The translations under genes and the position numbers were made by a program. 64,000 nt of DNA from Piper betle. Its lineage: Eukaryota > Streptophyta > Magnoliopsida > Piperales > Piperaceae. Shown piece by piece: positions 27,201-38,728 of this stretch. The notes under the pieces are model-generated. The model was given only the letters and a program-made list of their open reading frames with translations. It made no database searches and was not told where the DNA came from. Within the stretch, counting starts at the first letter, position 1. Every line of letters starts with the position of its first letter. The stretch lies in NCBI GenBank assembly GCA_033002965.1, contig JAURVB010012894.1, positions 56,408-120,407 of the forward strand. Reading direction: 5' to 3'.

Positions 27201-28339
27201 GAAGATCAGCACATGCTAATAGCGAGGGTTTAACAAATTATTAAAATCATGCTGCCCGGTGGAATAGATTATTTAAGCAACCGTCCACCTTTTACTTTAA
27301 AAAAAGGTAGAGCAGATTATTTCAAATTGGACCCTTGGGAGAAGCTAATAGTCAAAAGAACTTGATGGCAAAAAGAAATATAATATAATATTCGTGATTA
27401 AAAACTGCAATATAATTAGATACGTAAGTTCAAATTTTCTATCACCGGCGACTAAATAACCACGCTGCTAAAGCTAGCCATCATATATATACATATAATA
27501 GCTTTGACTGTAGAAGCCGCCGTCGAAACTAAGATACTGCCGAGTTAGATTTTATCGGTTGAATATTATTCGTTGCGTTGAAAAAATAGCCTCCGTTGAG
27601 AAGTCTGATGAAGAGTAACAATTGTGGGCATGTATTGGGTGGGTTGGGTTGAATGGTAGAAGTCCGATTGATGAAGAATATTAATTGGGTGCATGTGTTG
27701 GGTGGGGGAGTTGATTTGTAATCAATAAACTAGTACTGTTCATATTTTTTTATCCATTTAAGCCCTTTCTATTCGTCCTTCGACGTTTCTAAAGTAGTAG
27801 TGAACACCAACAATGAACAATGACAAGAAGATAAGATTATTGGCAAGGAAGACTAAGTACTCATGTATTGACCTTACCTGGGCCATGCATCAGATATCAT
27901 CGATTCATAACAAATGGTCGATTTTGCCCGAGTGGGACATTAATAAGATAACATTTCATCTGAGCCAGTTGATTTGGTCATGCACAGTAGATCTAGATGC
28001 GATTCAAGATTTTTCATATTGACGTGTTTTCTTGGTCTTAGAAATGAAGGTTCCTCTGACCGACACTGGCTTGAATCGGCGATAGCCTTTGACAAATCTC
28101 ATTCAAAATTTTATCTGGTCAAGCACGAAAGCGTCAGGAATCAGCTGGAGCGCCATCTACAAATAAGTCCTCTTATTATCCAAGCTCTTGGAAACTGAAA
28201 ACATTGAGAGGCCTGCATCTTCAGCAAGCAGTTCCCTTGGAAGGTTTTGATCCTTGTGTAGCAAAACAAATTTGTTGCTTTTGATCTTGGGTTCATCAAT
28301 TTGCAGCAGCTAAGCCAGCTCCCCAGCTTGTTTCGCAAC
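24238..28339. other. AT-rich intergenic region between laccase copies
   Basis: Mostly AT-rich with no confident gene. It includes a probable hAT-type MITE at 25683-26135 and the promoter of the next laccase in its last few hundred bases. ORFs at 26818-27068 and 27813-28198 show no recognisable domain. Confidence 0.55.
25683..26135. mobile_element. Possible non-autonomous hAT-like MITE
   Basis: The left end caggcgcaaacgggttggg and the right end gtatacatccctaat resemble the degenerate CAGGGGTG-type inverted ends of plant hAT MITEs. The interior has the typical gctcgagc/gttcga-like wording. Flanks gggaacta (25675-25682) and gagaacta (26136-26143) match at 7 of 8 bases, as a decayed 8-bp target duplication would. 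The exact ends are uncertain by a few bases. Confidence 0.5.
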
Positions 28340-30865
28340 ATGGGTCGTCTAACCATGTTGCTGGCAGTTTGTGCCGGGGCACTCCTGCTCTGTTCCTCTG
28401 TGGCATCTGCAGCGATCGTTAATTACACCTTCCGGGTAACATATAGCTTCTTCATGCCCCGCATAATTATATTAGCTAGCTATACTACTCCAATACAGGA
28501 TCGGTAGCAGGGATATTCGAAGTTCTTAATTTATATTCTATGGACTTGTTATCTGCAGATTGGTAACCACACCGTTCAACCCTTGTGCCAAAATCAAACC
28601 ATTGTTGCAGTAAACAACGAATTCCCTGGCCCTCTCATTAATGTCACAGAGGGTGACACGGTCGTCGTCGATGCTATCAACGAGTCGCCTTACAATGTCA
28701 CTCTTCACTGGTAAGGCCAATACAATTCAACCGATTCATATAATCATTATTCCATCAATCAATTGAACGCTCAATTTTGTGGTAATTTTGTATGTATGTA
28801 GGCATGGGTTGTTCCAGCGGTTCAGCCCTTGGGCGGACGGGCCATCCTATGTAACTCAGTGTCCAATCATGCCGGGAAATAGGTACACCTACCGGTTCAA
28901 CGTCACGGGGCAAGAAGGCACACTGTGGTGGCACGCCCACTTCTCAATGCTCCGAGCCACTGTTTACGGCGGTCTCATCATCCGCCCAAGAGGAAGGAAT
29001 GTCTTCCCCTTCGTCCGCCCCGACCGGGAAATTCCGATCATAATAGGTAATTGTCGTTTCATACTGTCATCGCATAGCTAGCGTTTGCTTAATTAGTACT
29101 TAATTAAATAAAAATTATTGAAGGTGGATTAATATATATGTGCAGGGGAGTGGTGGAATCGAAATGTGATCGAGGTAGAGGAGGACTTTATAGCGTCCGG
29201 TCTCGGGCCGGACGAGTCCAACGCCTACACCATCAATGGCTTGCCGGGTCGGCTCTATAACTGTTCTAGCGGCAGTAAGTGGTCTTCTCCACATATATAT
29301 AGTTTTATATGTAGCCAAACTTTTAATATTTTTATTTGTCATAATTTTTCTTCGTTCTTAATTAATGATTACAATAATTAATTAGTACCTTAATGATCTT
29401 AATTAACAGCGTTTAGCATGACGGTGGTGCCGGGACAAACCTACCTGCTCAGAATAATCAATGCTGCAGTCAATAACCAGCACTTTTTCCGAGTGGCCGG
29501 CCACAACCTCACCGTCGTGGCCGCTGACTCCGCCTACACCGACCCCTACAACACCGACGTCGTCGTCATCGCCCCAGGGCAGACCGTCGACGTCCTTCTC
29601 CGGGCCAACCAGTCGCCGGGGGTGTACTACATGGCCGTGCGCCCCTACATCACCCTCGTCGGCCCCAACCCCCCAACAACTCCACCGCCACCGGCATAAT
29701 CCAGTACTCCAACGCCCCCAACCCCAACGCCGATCCGGTCATGCCCGTCCTACCGGCATTAAACGACACCAACACCGCCCACCAGTTCTACATCGCCCTC
29801 AGAAGTCTCAGCCGTGGTAGGAAGGTGTACCCGAGGGTGCCCTACCGGATCGACCAGCGCATGTTCGTCACCTTCGGATTAAACAGGAACCCCTGCGCAC
29901 CCGGCGAGTGCGTGACCGGCACTCGCCTATTAGCTAGCATGAACAACATCTCCTTCCAAGCCCCCAACAGACTCTCCATGTTGGAGGCGCACTTCAGAAA
30001 CGTGTCCGGCATCTACACCGACGATTTCCCGGACAACCCCGAGGTGGTGTTCGACTTCACGAACTCCACTGCGGCGCAGAACTTCGAGCAGACGCAGAGG
30101 GGGACGAGGGTGAAGAGGCTGCCCTTCGGGACGACGGTGGAGATGGTGCTGCAGAACACGGCGGTGTTGTCGACGGAGAACCATCCCATGCACCTGCATG
30201 GCTTCAACTTCTACGTGGTCGCGCAAGGATTCGGCAACTTCAACCGGACAAGGGAGGAGGACAACTTCAACCTGGTTAACCCTCAAGAGCGTAACACCAT
30301 TGCCGTCCCCGTCGGTGGATGGGCTGTTATCCGGTTCTTCGCCAACAATCCTGGTAAGAAAGACCGTATTTACATACCTACCATACTCTGTTCTTCAATT
30401 CATCTTAAACATGAGAGTATATAATCATCAGAATGGATTTAGGGCCAGCAAGTGTTACAACAATCTTGTTGCTTCAGTGTCATTATTAGTTCAAATTATC
30501 ATAATTCATACAGTTTGAAAGATATAATTATAATAAATAATTAAATTTTATAAATTTTGATGATTTACACTAATAAGCGAATTGATGCAGCAGGGAGTTG
30601 AGTTTGGGGTAATATTTGATACAGTAAATCCCATCCCTGCCGTACAAAATTAATTAATAGGATAATTAAGATAAGAATAATTGACCTTCCATCGGTTATC
30701 GTGACTAATTTTTGGTTGGCATGTGATTAAACAGGTGTATGGCTGATGCACTGCCACTTGGATGTGCATGTTCCGTGGGGCCTTCAAGCTGTGTTTGTGA
30801 TAGACGATGGGCCCGCCCCTACACAAAGGCTGGTCGCGCCACCGACTGATCTGCCTCAATGCTAA
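28340..30865 (+). CDS. Laccase, secreted multicopper oxidase (one-base break in exon 5)
   Basis: Laccases are apoplastic four-copper enzymes that oxidise phenolics such as monolignols with O2. Six exons fit: 28340-28435, 28559-28710, 28802-29046, 29146-29274, 29410-30353 and 30735-30865 (TAA), all with GT-AG introns. The corrected protein is about 565 residues, the usual size. A signal peptide ends near VASA (about residue 24). All four copper motifs are present: HWHG (residues 82-85), WHAH (126-129), HPMHLHG in exon 5, and [12 protein letters not shown] in exon 6. The coding length is 1697 bases, one short of a whole number of codons. The frame breaks at the C runs 29663-29674, where one added C restores NNSTATG and the following reading frame. 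All motif residues are intact, so a base-call error is more likely than real loss of function. Its sister at 32588-35582 lies tail to tail with it. Confidence 0.9.
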
Positions 30866-32587
30866 TTAATTAAGAGCACTACTGTTTTGGCGCCTTAATT
30901 AATCGAGGACTTATTTTACTAAAAGTGATTTCCGTTGATCATTTTCAGAATAAAACTTTCCTTACGTGTACCCGCGGGTGTTTGTGCAACGATATTATCC
31001 ACATTTTGTGATTCTTTGTAAACTTGTGCCATCTTTCATAAATTCCATGTACAACAGTTGCAATTTTATCTTTTTTAAGAAAAATCAAATCTTCTAAGTA
31101 GTTGGCTTGTTTTGTTGACATCACAATTGTTTTAATAAGCTTCTTGATATTGCAGTACTACTTGTGGGGTTCTTAATTTATCGCTATCTCTAATTATAGC
31201 AATCTCTTGATGATCAAACTGGATGTGATATAATTGTATTTCAACTCCTCTTTTAACCTTGCTTTGAATGTCATTCAATTAATCCGGTTAATCCGCTTTA
31301 ATCATACATAGTCAAAGAACAACTACATGAATTACCGAGTTAAGTACTCTTGTAAATTGGGTCCTCCTAGCCCTTTGTTATGTAATATTCGCTCCATCAC
31401 CTACTTCGATAAATAATTATCTCCACATAAATTATAAGGGTTTCATTAAAGTTTTCAAATAATATCGTATTTGTATGCATTTAAAAAATTATATGTGGTG
31501 TAAGTGCATTTAACCAAAATATGATGTATGTGTACGTACGTGCATTTAGTTAACAGCATATATAAAAATGCGTTTGACTTTATATTAATTAGTTAGCAAA
31601 CAAACATAATATTGACATTGATTTATTCGTGACTCTTAGCAACATGCAGGAAGAAATTAGTAGCCTGCCTTCCATTAACTACTTTTAGGTGCCTTCCATT
31701 AAGACAGTAATCAGACGTCTTAAGCTCTGTGGAAGTCAAAATCATTAGGATTATATACTTGTCAAGACGCCCATAATGTTTCACTCAAAGTCATTCTAAA
31801 TTTCCTCATATACTTAATCACTTGGTGAGAACATGAGTGAATCGCGGAAGACCAATTTTTTTTCCAAAGCAGCGTCCTTGAACAATCATTCAAAGAAGAC
31901 TTGCTTGTACCCCAGTGACTTTTCACGGCGAAATTTCTGTTGTCATGCCCACAAACAATTAACAAATTTATGATTTTGCCCGAGTGTTAATGTAAGACTA
32001 TTAATCCATCTCGAACAAGTGGTAAGAAAAGAGCCATTTGCTTTAGTCTTACCTCCCTCATAAATAACAGTAAGCAGAGGTACTCAATCTTTTCCAGATG
32101 AAAATTTTATGTTCTAAATTCTAATCAATGAAAGCTCCAGCTGACCCACCTAAGAGGATTAGTATTCTTTGACAATAAAATTAATGCATATAATCTAGCA
32201 ATTACGGAAGCAAGTATATGTGCATGGGCAACAAAATTTGTCACTCATGATTTAAATTTATCACAAAAAATACCAATATAAAAATTTGATTCAAATTTCC
32301 TTCACATCAGTAACAGATTTTATTATCCCTAATGCTATATAGTATTGATAGCCGGATGATCTATATATATTTAACTGGCACTTGATTATTTGATCTTAGC
32401 AAGTAACCAGATCATTCAATATATGCTGAAGAGCACGACTTTGCACAATACATTTGCATATGATCACACAATATTTTTTGCTAGCTGATATTTTTATTCT
32501 CAAAATGATAATTGAATGAAAATTAGAATTTCAATGAAGCAACCATCCAAGTATATTTTAATAAAATTAAAGCTGCTAGCTGTCTCA
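30866..32587. other. Intergenic region between convergent laccases; duplicated downstream
   Basis: AT-rich, without genes. The part from about 31305 to 32325 is repeated at about 36240-37475 with many substitutions and one insertion of roughly 270 bases in the second copy. Shared landmarks include ttcctagccctttg-like and ataattatctccacataaat-like stretches and tgacattgatttattcgtga. Confidence 0.75.
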
Positions 32588-35582
32588 CTAGCAGCGAGGA
32601 AGATCAGCAGGTGGTGGGGGCAACCTTTGTGAGGGAGAGGGTCCATCCTCCACCAAGAATGCCATTGCCAGGCCCCACGGTACATGCACATCCAAGTGGC
32701 AATGCATCAACCATACACCTGTACACCAAAACATATAAAAAATCATTTAAATGATAAAAAAAATTAGATAATTATATATTATTACTTGTTTAATTGAAGA
32801 TTTAATTTATAATCGGCCCACTAATTAATTATTAGGATTTCAAGAATGAGAAGTGTATCCATAAAATGGATAGTTTGAAAACCCTTTTTTAATTCTAAAA
32901 CTTCATTGAGTTGACTCAAATTTATAACTTATCAAGTCAAATTTGATATTTGATTTTATAGTGACCGATTTAATAATTAATTTGTATCATTTAATAAAAG
33001 TTATTCAATGATATTACTTTTTTAGATTAACTAAATTAATATTATTAAATAATATAAATAAAATATTTATTAATTTTAAATATTAAAAAACAATATATAT
33101 TAATATAATATATATATTTTTATTTTTATAATAAAAAATTTAATATAAATAACTCTGACTTAAATTCGAGTCGACTCTAAATTGACTCCAAACTACATCC
33201 CAGTTTTAAGTTTCTAAAATATAATATAATCATGGTACAATGTATCCCACCCTGACCTGCCAATATATATATATATATAAATAAAGAATGCTTTGCCTTC
33301 ACAAATATACAAAATCAGTATTGTTAAGTTTATGCTTAGCGATGCAAAATTATTCCGTAACAAAAAGTTTAGGGTCTCATGCGTACCAGGGTTGTTGGCG
33401 AAGAATCGGATGACGGCCCATCCACCATCGGGGACAGCAATGGTGTTACGCTCTTGAGGGTTAACCAGGTTGAAGTTGGGCTCGTCCCTTAACCGATTGA
33501 AGTTGCCGAACCCTTGCCCTATCACGTAGAAGTTGAAGCCATGCAAGTGGATAGGATGGCTCTCCGTCGTCAACACCGCCGTGTTCTGTAGCACCACCTC
33601 CACAGTCGCCCCGAACTCCAACCTCTTCACCCTCGTCCCCCTCTCCGAAGTCCAGAACGCGCCCGCCGAACCGGAGTTTGTGAAGTCGAACACCACCTCG
33701 GGGTTGTCTGGGAAATCGTCGGTGAAGATGCCAGGCTCGTTCCAATAATGCGCCTCCAACATGGAGAGGGTGGTGGGGAGCTGGAAGGAGATATTGTTCA
33801 TGCTCGCGGCCAATCGCAAGGTGCAGGACTCGCCGGATGCACAAGGGTTTAGGTTGAGTCCGAAGGTGATGAACATGCGCTCGTCGACTCGGTAGGGCGC
33901 CCTTGGGTAGACCCTCCTATTAGTGGTGAGACTGGTGATGCTGGTGTAGAACAGATGGGCGGTGGGGGTGTCGTCCAATGCCGGTAGGACGGGCATGACC
34001 GGCTCGGCGTTCGGGTTGGGGGCGTTTGCATATTCGATGATGCCGGTGGTGGTGGAGTTGTTGGCGTCGAGTGGGGCGGAGAGGTAGGGGCGGGCGGCCA
34101 TGTAGTATCGCCGTCGAGCCTGGTTGGCATAGAGGAGGACGTCGGTTGTCTGGCCGGGAGCGAGAACGACTACGTCGGTCTGGTAGGGATCGGTGTAGGC
34201 GGCGTCGACGGCGACGACGGTGAGAATGTGGCCGGCCACCTTGAAGAAGAGCTGGTTATTGACTGCAGCATTGACAAGTCGTAGCAGGTACCTTTCCCCC
34301 TTACCACCCTTACCCTAAATGCTGTTACAAAGATAAATATATACATAGTTAAGTTAGATGTGCAAATGCCAAAAATAATCAACTAGAAATATTTAGAGAG
34401 GGGTGAAAGCTACTCCCTTTAAATTGTTAGCTCATGACATGCAACATGGACAACCAAATTCAAATTAGAACCTTTTAATTTAAGTATTTAAAATGTCTGG
34501 CTGTAATTAATCTGACCCAACTATAATTTGGCAACAAGGAAAAAATTTTATAAGAGTAAAAAGTTTCAGGTGGGAAAAGCAAACGGGTCTTACTGCCGCT
34601 GGAGCAGGGATAGAGGGGACCCGGCAATCCATTGATAGTGTAGGCATCAGAGAGGGCTGGACCCCCACCAGATTCTATCATTCTCTCCTCTACATCCACC
34701 ACATTTTCATTCCACCACTCCCCTGCAATATTCTATCTACTTGTTTTAATTCATAGTTTTGCATATGATGCGAATTTTATAACAGTAGTAATAGATGATG
34801 TCAATATATCTAATGCATACCCAGTATGATGGGAATTTCCCTGTTGGGGCGTTCGAAGGGATAGCGGTTCCTTCCACTTGGGCGGATGATGAGACCTCCG
34901 TAGACAGTGGCTCGGAGCATTGAGAAGTGGGCGTGCCACCACAGTGTGCCTTCTTGCCCGGTGACGTAGAACCGGTAGGTGTACCTATTTCCCGGCATGA
35001 TTGGACACTGAGTTACATAGGCTGGCCCGTCGGCCCAAGGGGTGAACCGCTGGAACAATCCATGCCTACGTATAAAACCGCATATGTATGCGAGCTTCTA
35101 GATGTAAGTGATTGAATGTAACAACAAAGGTTGGATTCACTTCGATAATGGTTCGAAATATTAATATTGGCCTTACCAATGAAGAGTGACATTGTAAGGC
35201 GACTCGTTGATGGCCTCCACGATGACTCTGTCACCCTCTTCAGCAGTAATGAGAGGGCCAGGGAGCTGGTTGTTCACCGCAACAATGACTTGATCTTCGC
35301 ATAAGGGTTGAACTTCGTAGTTACCAATCTGCATATACAGAAGAAGTATAGCAAATAAGTCATAAATTGAGAACTTCCCTGCTCGTCGATATTCGCAACT
35401 GCATACATACACAGATCCCACCTCATTTGAAGAATAATAACATTAAGTACTTGTATATACAGCTATACGATGCAGTCGCTACTTACCCGGAACGTGTGGC
35501 GAACGACTGTTGCAGATGCCGCAGTGGTATATAGCAGCAGTGCACGAGCACAAATTGCCAGCAACATGGAAAGATGACCCAT
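32588..35582 (-). CDS. Laccase, secreted multicopper oxidase (one-base break in exon 5)
   Basis: Minus-strand sister of the laccase at 28340-30865. Exons, in transcription order: 35582-35487, 35328-35177, 35065-34821, 34722-34594, 34321-33387 and 32718-32588 (TAG). Exons 1-4 and 6 have exactly the sister's lengths (96, 152, 245, 129, 131); exon 5 is three codons shorter after correction. The corrected product is about 562 residues, with a signal peptide ending near AASA and copper motifs HWHG, WHAH, HPIHLHG and [12 protein letters not shown]. The total of 1688 bases is one short. The break falls in the C5 run at 34296-34300; adding one C gives the frame reading [19 protein letters not shown] box lies about 150 bases upstream of the ATG. 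The stretch from about 33250 to 33290 in intron 5 contains a short (TA)n run. Confidence 0.9.
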
Positions 35583-36239
35583 GTTGTGAAACAAGGGGAG
35601 CTAGCTAACTTATAGTTTTATTATAAAATGAACAGATCCATATCAAAATAAAGCTGATCATCTGTCGAGGTGCTCGTTGATGTTAATCTCCAATTTGGTT
35701 TCTATTGCGAAGACCAAATGGGAGCATCAACCATTTATAGGCACGTTATGAGCTCCTGCACTTGCATGACCAAACTCTATGCCTAATTTAAAATATCAAA
35801 CCATGCCAATCGTCTTGACCAAACCAGGTGCGTCCCTGGAACCTTCATTGATCGGACCAAGTTAATTCTACAACTATTAGCCTGTTGGTTTCGGTGAGAT
35901 TAATTTGTCTTTGATGTGTTGCTAGAATATCACCACATGAGCAAACTCGTAAAACTGCATATAATATGTGTTCAAATGTCAAATAATATAAATGTTCAGA
36001 ACTAAAATAGTGAATCATGAAGCGACGCAACCGTAACATATATAATAATGTCATTCTTCGAGACATAGAAAAATGATGTAAAATTCAATCTTCATCAATC
36101 TGACTTCACAATCAACACCGTTATGAGATACAAAGTTGATGAACAGTTGTCATTTCAGGCATAATGCTCTGTTATCACTTGTGCCGTGGATAAGATGCTT
36201 CTTTGATCATTCTGTTCTGTTTCTCCGTATACATTTTCG
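35583..36239 (-). promoter_or_regulatory. Promoter region of the minus-strand laccase
   Basis: This 650-base region upstream of the ATG at 35582 is conserved in a second copy at about 37602-38190. Shared pieces include gggagctagctaacttatag, aaccatttataggc and gatgtgttgctagaatat. The conservation reflects recent duplication and does not by itself prove regulatory function beyond the TATA box. Confidence 0.55.
35733..35739 (-). promoter_or_regulatory. TATA box of the minus-strand laccase
   Basis: On the gene strand this reads TATAAAT within CTATAAATGGTTG, about 150 bases upstream of the ATG at 35582. The same motif and surroundings are conserved in the duplicated promoter near 37764-37771. Confidence 0.7.
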
Positions 36240-37506
36240 ATACATAGTCAATGAAAAACTAAATGAATTAATTACTTAATTAAGTACTTTTGCAAATTGG
36301 GTGTTCCTAGCCCTTTGATCTAATATTCGCTCCATCACGTCCTACTTCGACAAATAATTATCTCCGCATAAATTATAAGGGATTGATTAAAATTTTCACA
36401 TAATATCGAATTTGTCTTATGCATTATCTAATTTTATATAAGGTGTAAATGGATGTAACTGCTTTTAATTGACAGCATAAAAATGATATTGTTATTATAA
36501 TTAGAGTTTTATATGAGAAAAGAGGAATAATTTTTTGATATTACCAATCAATGGGAGAAACAAGTATAATTATAAAAAAAAGGAAATTATGAATTGTCTC
36601 AAATCCCCTTAGCTGGATTTAAATTATAAAAGAAATTAATAAACTTTGAGCCCAACCCAGGGTAATGACAGACCCCGCTCAATTGATGCTTTTTTAATTG
36701 AGGGTAATTTTATCATTATAACAAATTTCTCAATTTTTGACATTACTGGGTAATATCAAAAAATTTCCTCCCTTTTTGGGTAAAAAGTTCTTATATTTAA
36801 GAAACAAACAAAATAATGACATTGATTTATTGGTGATTCTTAGCAACATGGAAGAAATTAGCCTTGCCTTCCATTAACAACTTTTAGGTACCCGTGGAAA
36901 TTAAGACAATAATTAGACTTATTAAGCGGGTTGAAGTCAAAATCGTGAAGATTATAAACATGTCAAGATGCTGATTAATGCTTAACTCAGAACACCAACT
37001 TTTTTTTGTAAAGCATCGTCCTTGGACAATCATGATACAAAGAAGACTTGCTTGCACCCAATTAAGGCGAAATTTGTATTGTCACGCCCATACATTTTAT
37101 TCCCACAAACAGTTAATAAATACATTATTTTGCCTCAAGTGGTGATATAAACTATTAATCCATCATCTTAAAGAATTGGTAAGAAAAGAGAACAATTTGA
37201 TTTAGTCTTACTTCCATCTTAAATAACAATTAGTACGTACTTAAATCTTTTGCAGATGAAAATTGTATTTTCTAATGAACGAAAGCTCCGGTCTGGCCCT
37301 CTTAAGAGGATTAGTATTCTTTTGACAATAAAATTAATGCATATAATTTCGCAATTACGGAAGCAAGTGTTAAGTGCATGGGCGACAACTTTGTCACTGA
37401 TGAATTAAATTTATCACAACAAAATACCAATATAAAAATTTTATCCAAATTTCCTTCACATTACAACAGATTGCGTGGATGGCCAGCAAATTTGTCGCTA
37501 ATTTAC
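36240..37506. repeat. Duplicate of the laccase downstream flank
   Basis: Second copy of the 31305-32325 segment. It joins abruptly, at about 37475-37500, to a copy of laccase exon 1 and its promoter, so about 3.1 kb corresponding to exons 2-6 is absent. A segment of about 270 bases near 36490-36760 has no counterpart in the first copy. Confidence 0.8.
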
Positions 37507-37601
37507 CCGGAACGTGAGGCGAACGATTGCAGCAGATGCAGCAGAGGATATAGCAGCAGTGCACAAGCACATATTGCCTGGTACATGGAAAGATGACCCA
37601 T
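37507..37601 (-). pseudogene. Orphan laccase exon 1
   Basis: The ATG at 37601 starts MGHLSMYQAICACALLLY, matching the signal-peptide exon of the laccase at 35582. The fragment ends at the same CGG-GT splice donor but is 95 bases long instead of 96, which breaks the frame near codon 19. No further laccase exons follow. It is the stub of a duplicated laccase whose body was deleted. Confidence 0.9.
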
Positions 37602-38728
37602 GTTGTGAAACAAGGGGAGCTAGCTAACTTATAGTTAGACGTTGTTATAAATTGAACTGATCAATATCAAAATAAAGCTGGTGATCTTCTATCGAGGTGC
37701 TTCTTGATGATGTATGTGTCCAGTTTTGGTTTCTGCTGCGAAGATGAAATGCGAGCACCAACCATTTATAGGCGAGGTATGACCTCCACCACATTTGCTT
37801 GCAAGACCAAACTCTATGCGTAATAATCTTAACTGTCAAAGAATGGCCAATCGTCTTTACCAGACCACCAAGTTAATCTACATCAGGTTGTTGGTTGGAT
37901 GAGATTTTGCCTGTGATGTGTTGCTAGAATATGACCATATCAGCAAGCTCGTATACGTTTTGTTTGCATATAATGTGTGTTATTTACCCAAAAAGCTAAT
38001 TAAGGACTTTGATCCCATGACTAATCTTCACTTTGTCATTCTTCCAAAAAGGTGTTCACATCTGCCTAAAATGGCCAAGACGTTCAAATGCATTTGATAA
38101 AACAATATAAAGCTTAAGTACTAAGATAGCGAATTATGAAATGACGTAACATATATAATGATGATGTCTCTTCGGAGGCATGCCAAAAACAAAAAATAAA
38201 AATATAAAAGATTGTATATAAACTTTCGACAAATTTTGATTATTATAGGAGTTTTCGAAAAAAAATGTTAAAGACCCGTTATATCACAGGACCGTAACGA
38301 CTGTTAATTTTGCATCTTCGAATGAAGCATGACAACTACGAATGCAAAATAAGAATGTCATTGTAGTTCAAACCAAAAAAAATGTCATTTGGGAGAAGCA
38401 TAAATGCAGAAGCTCATGAGATCATACAAGTCAATTAAACTGTTGTTAGTTGTTCTTCTCCAATGGCAACAAAATATTATCCAGTAAGAACTTGATCAAA
38501 TGAATAAAAGAACACCTCCAATAGATAACCCTTCTAGATCCTATGTCATAATCTTTTTCAAATAAAATGTTCAATAAAAATGTTGAACTCCAAAGATTGA
38601 GGACGTGTGTTTGTCAGTTATCCTGCCCAGTAGCAGCACTTGTTTGATTTTTCACTGCATATTTATTCACTGTTAGCAATGAGAACTACATGGGAAATTT
38701 TACAGAAATGAATGTATAACAGTGCACC
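37602..38728. other. Duplicated laccase promoter and spacer
   Basis: About 37602-38190 duplicates the laccase promoter at 35583-36075. The rest, up to the stop codon of the LisH gene, holds no recognisable gene and includes that gene's 3' UTR. Confidence 0.65.

Noticed and set aside
27813..28198. Possible small gene upstream of the laccase
   Set aside because: The two short frames have no recognisable motif; part resembles laccase flanking spacer near 31950.
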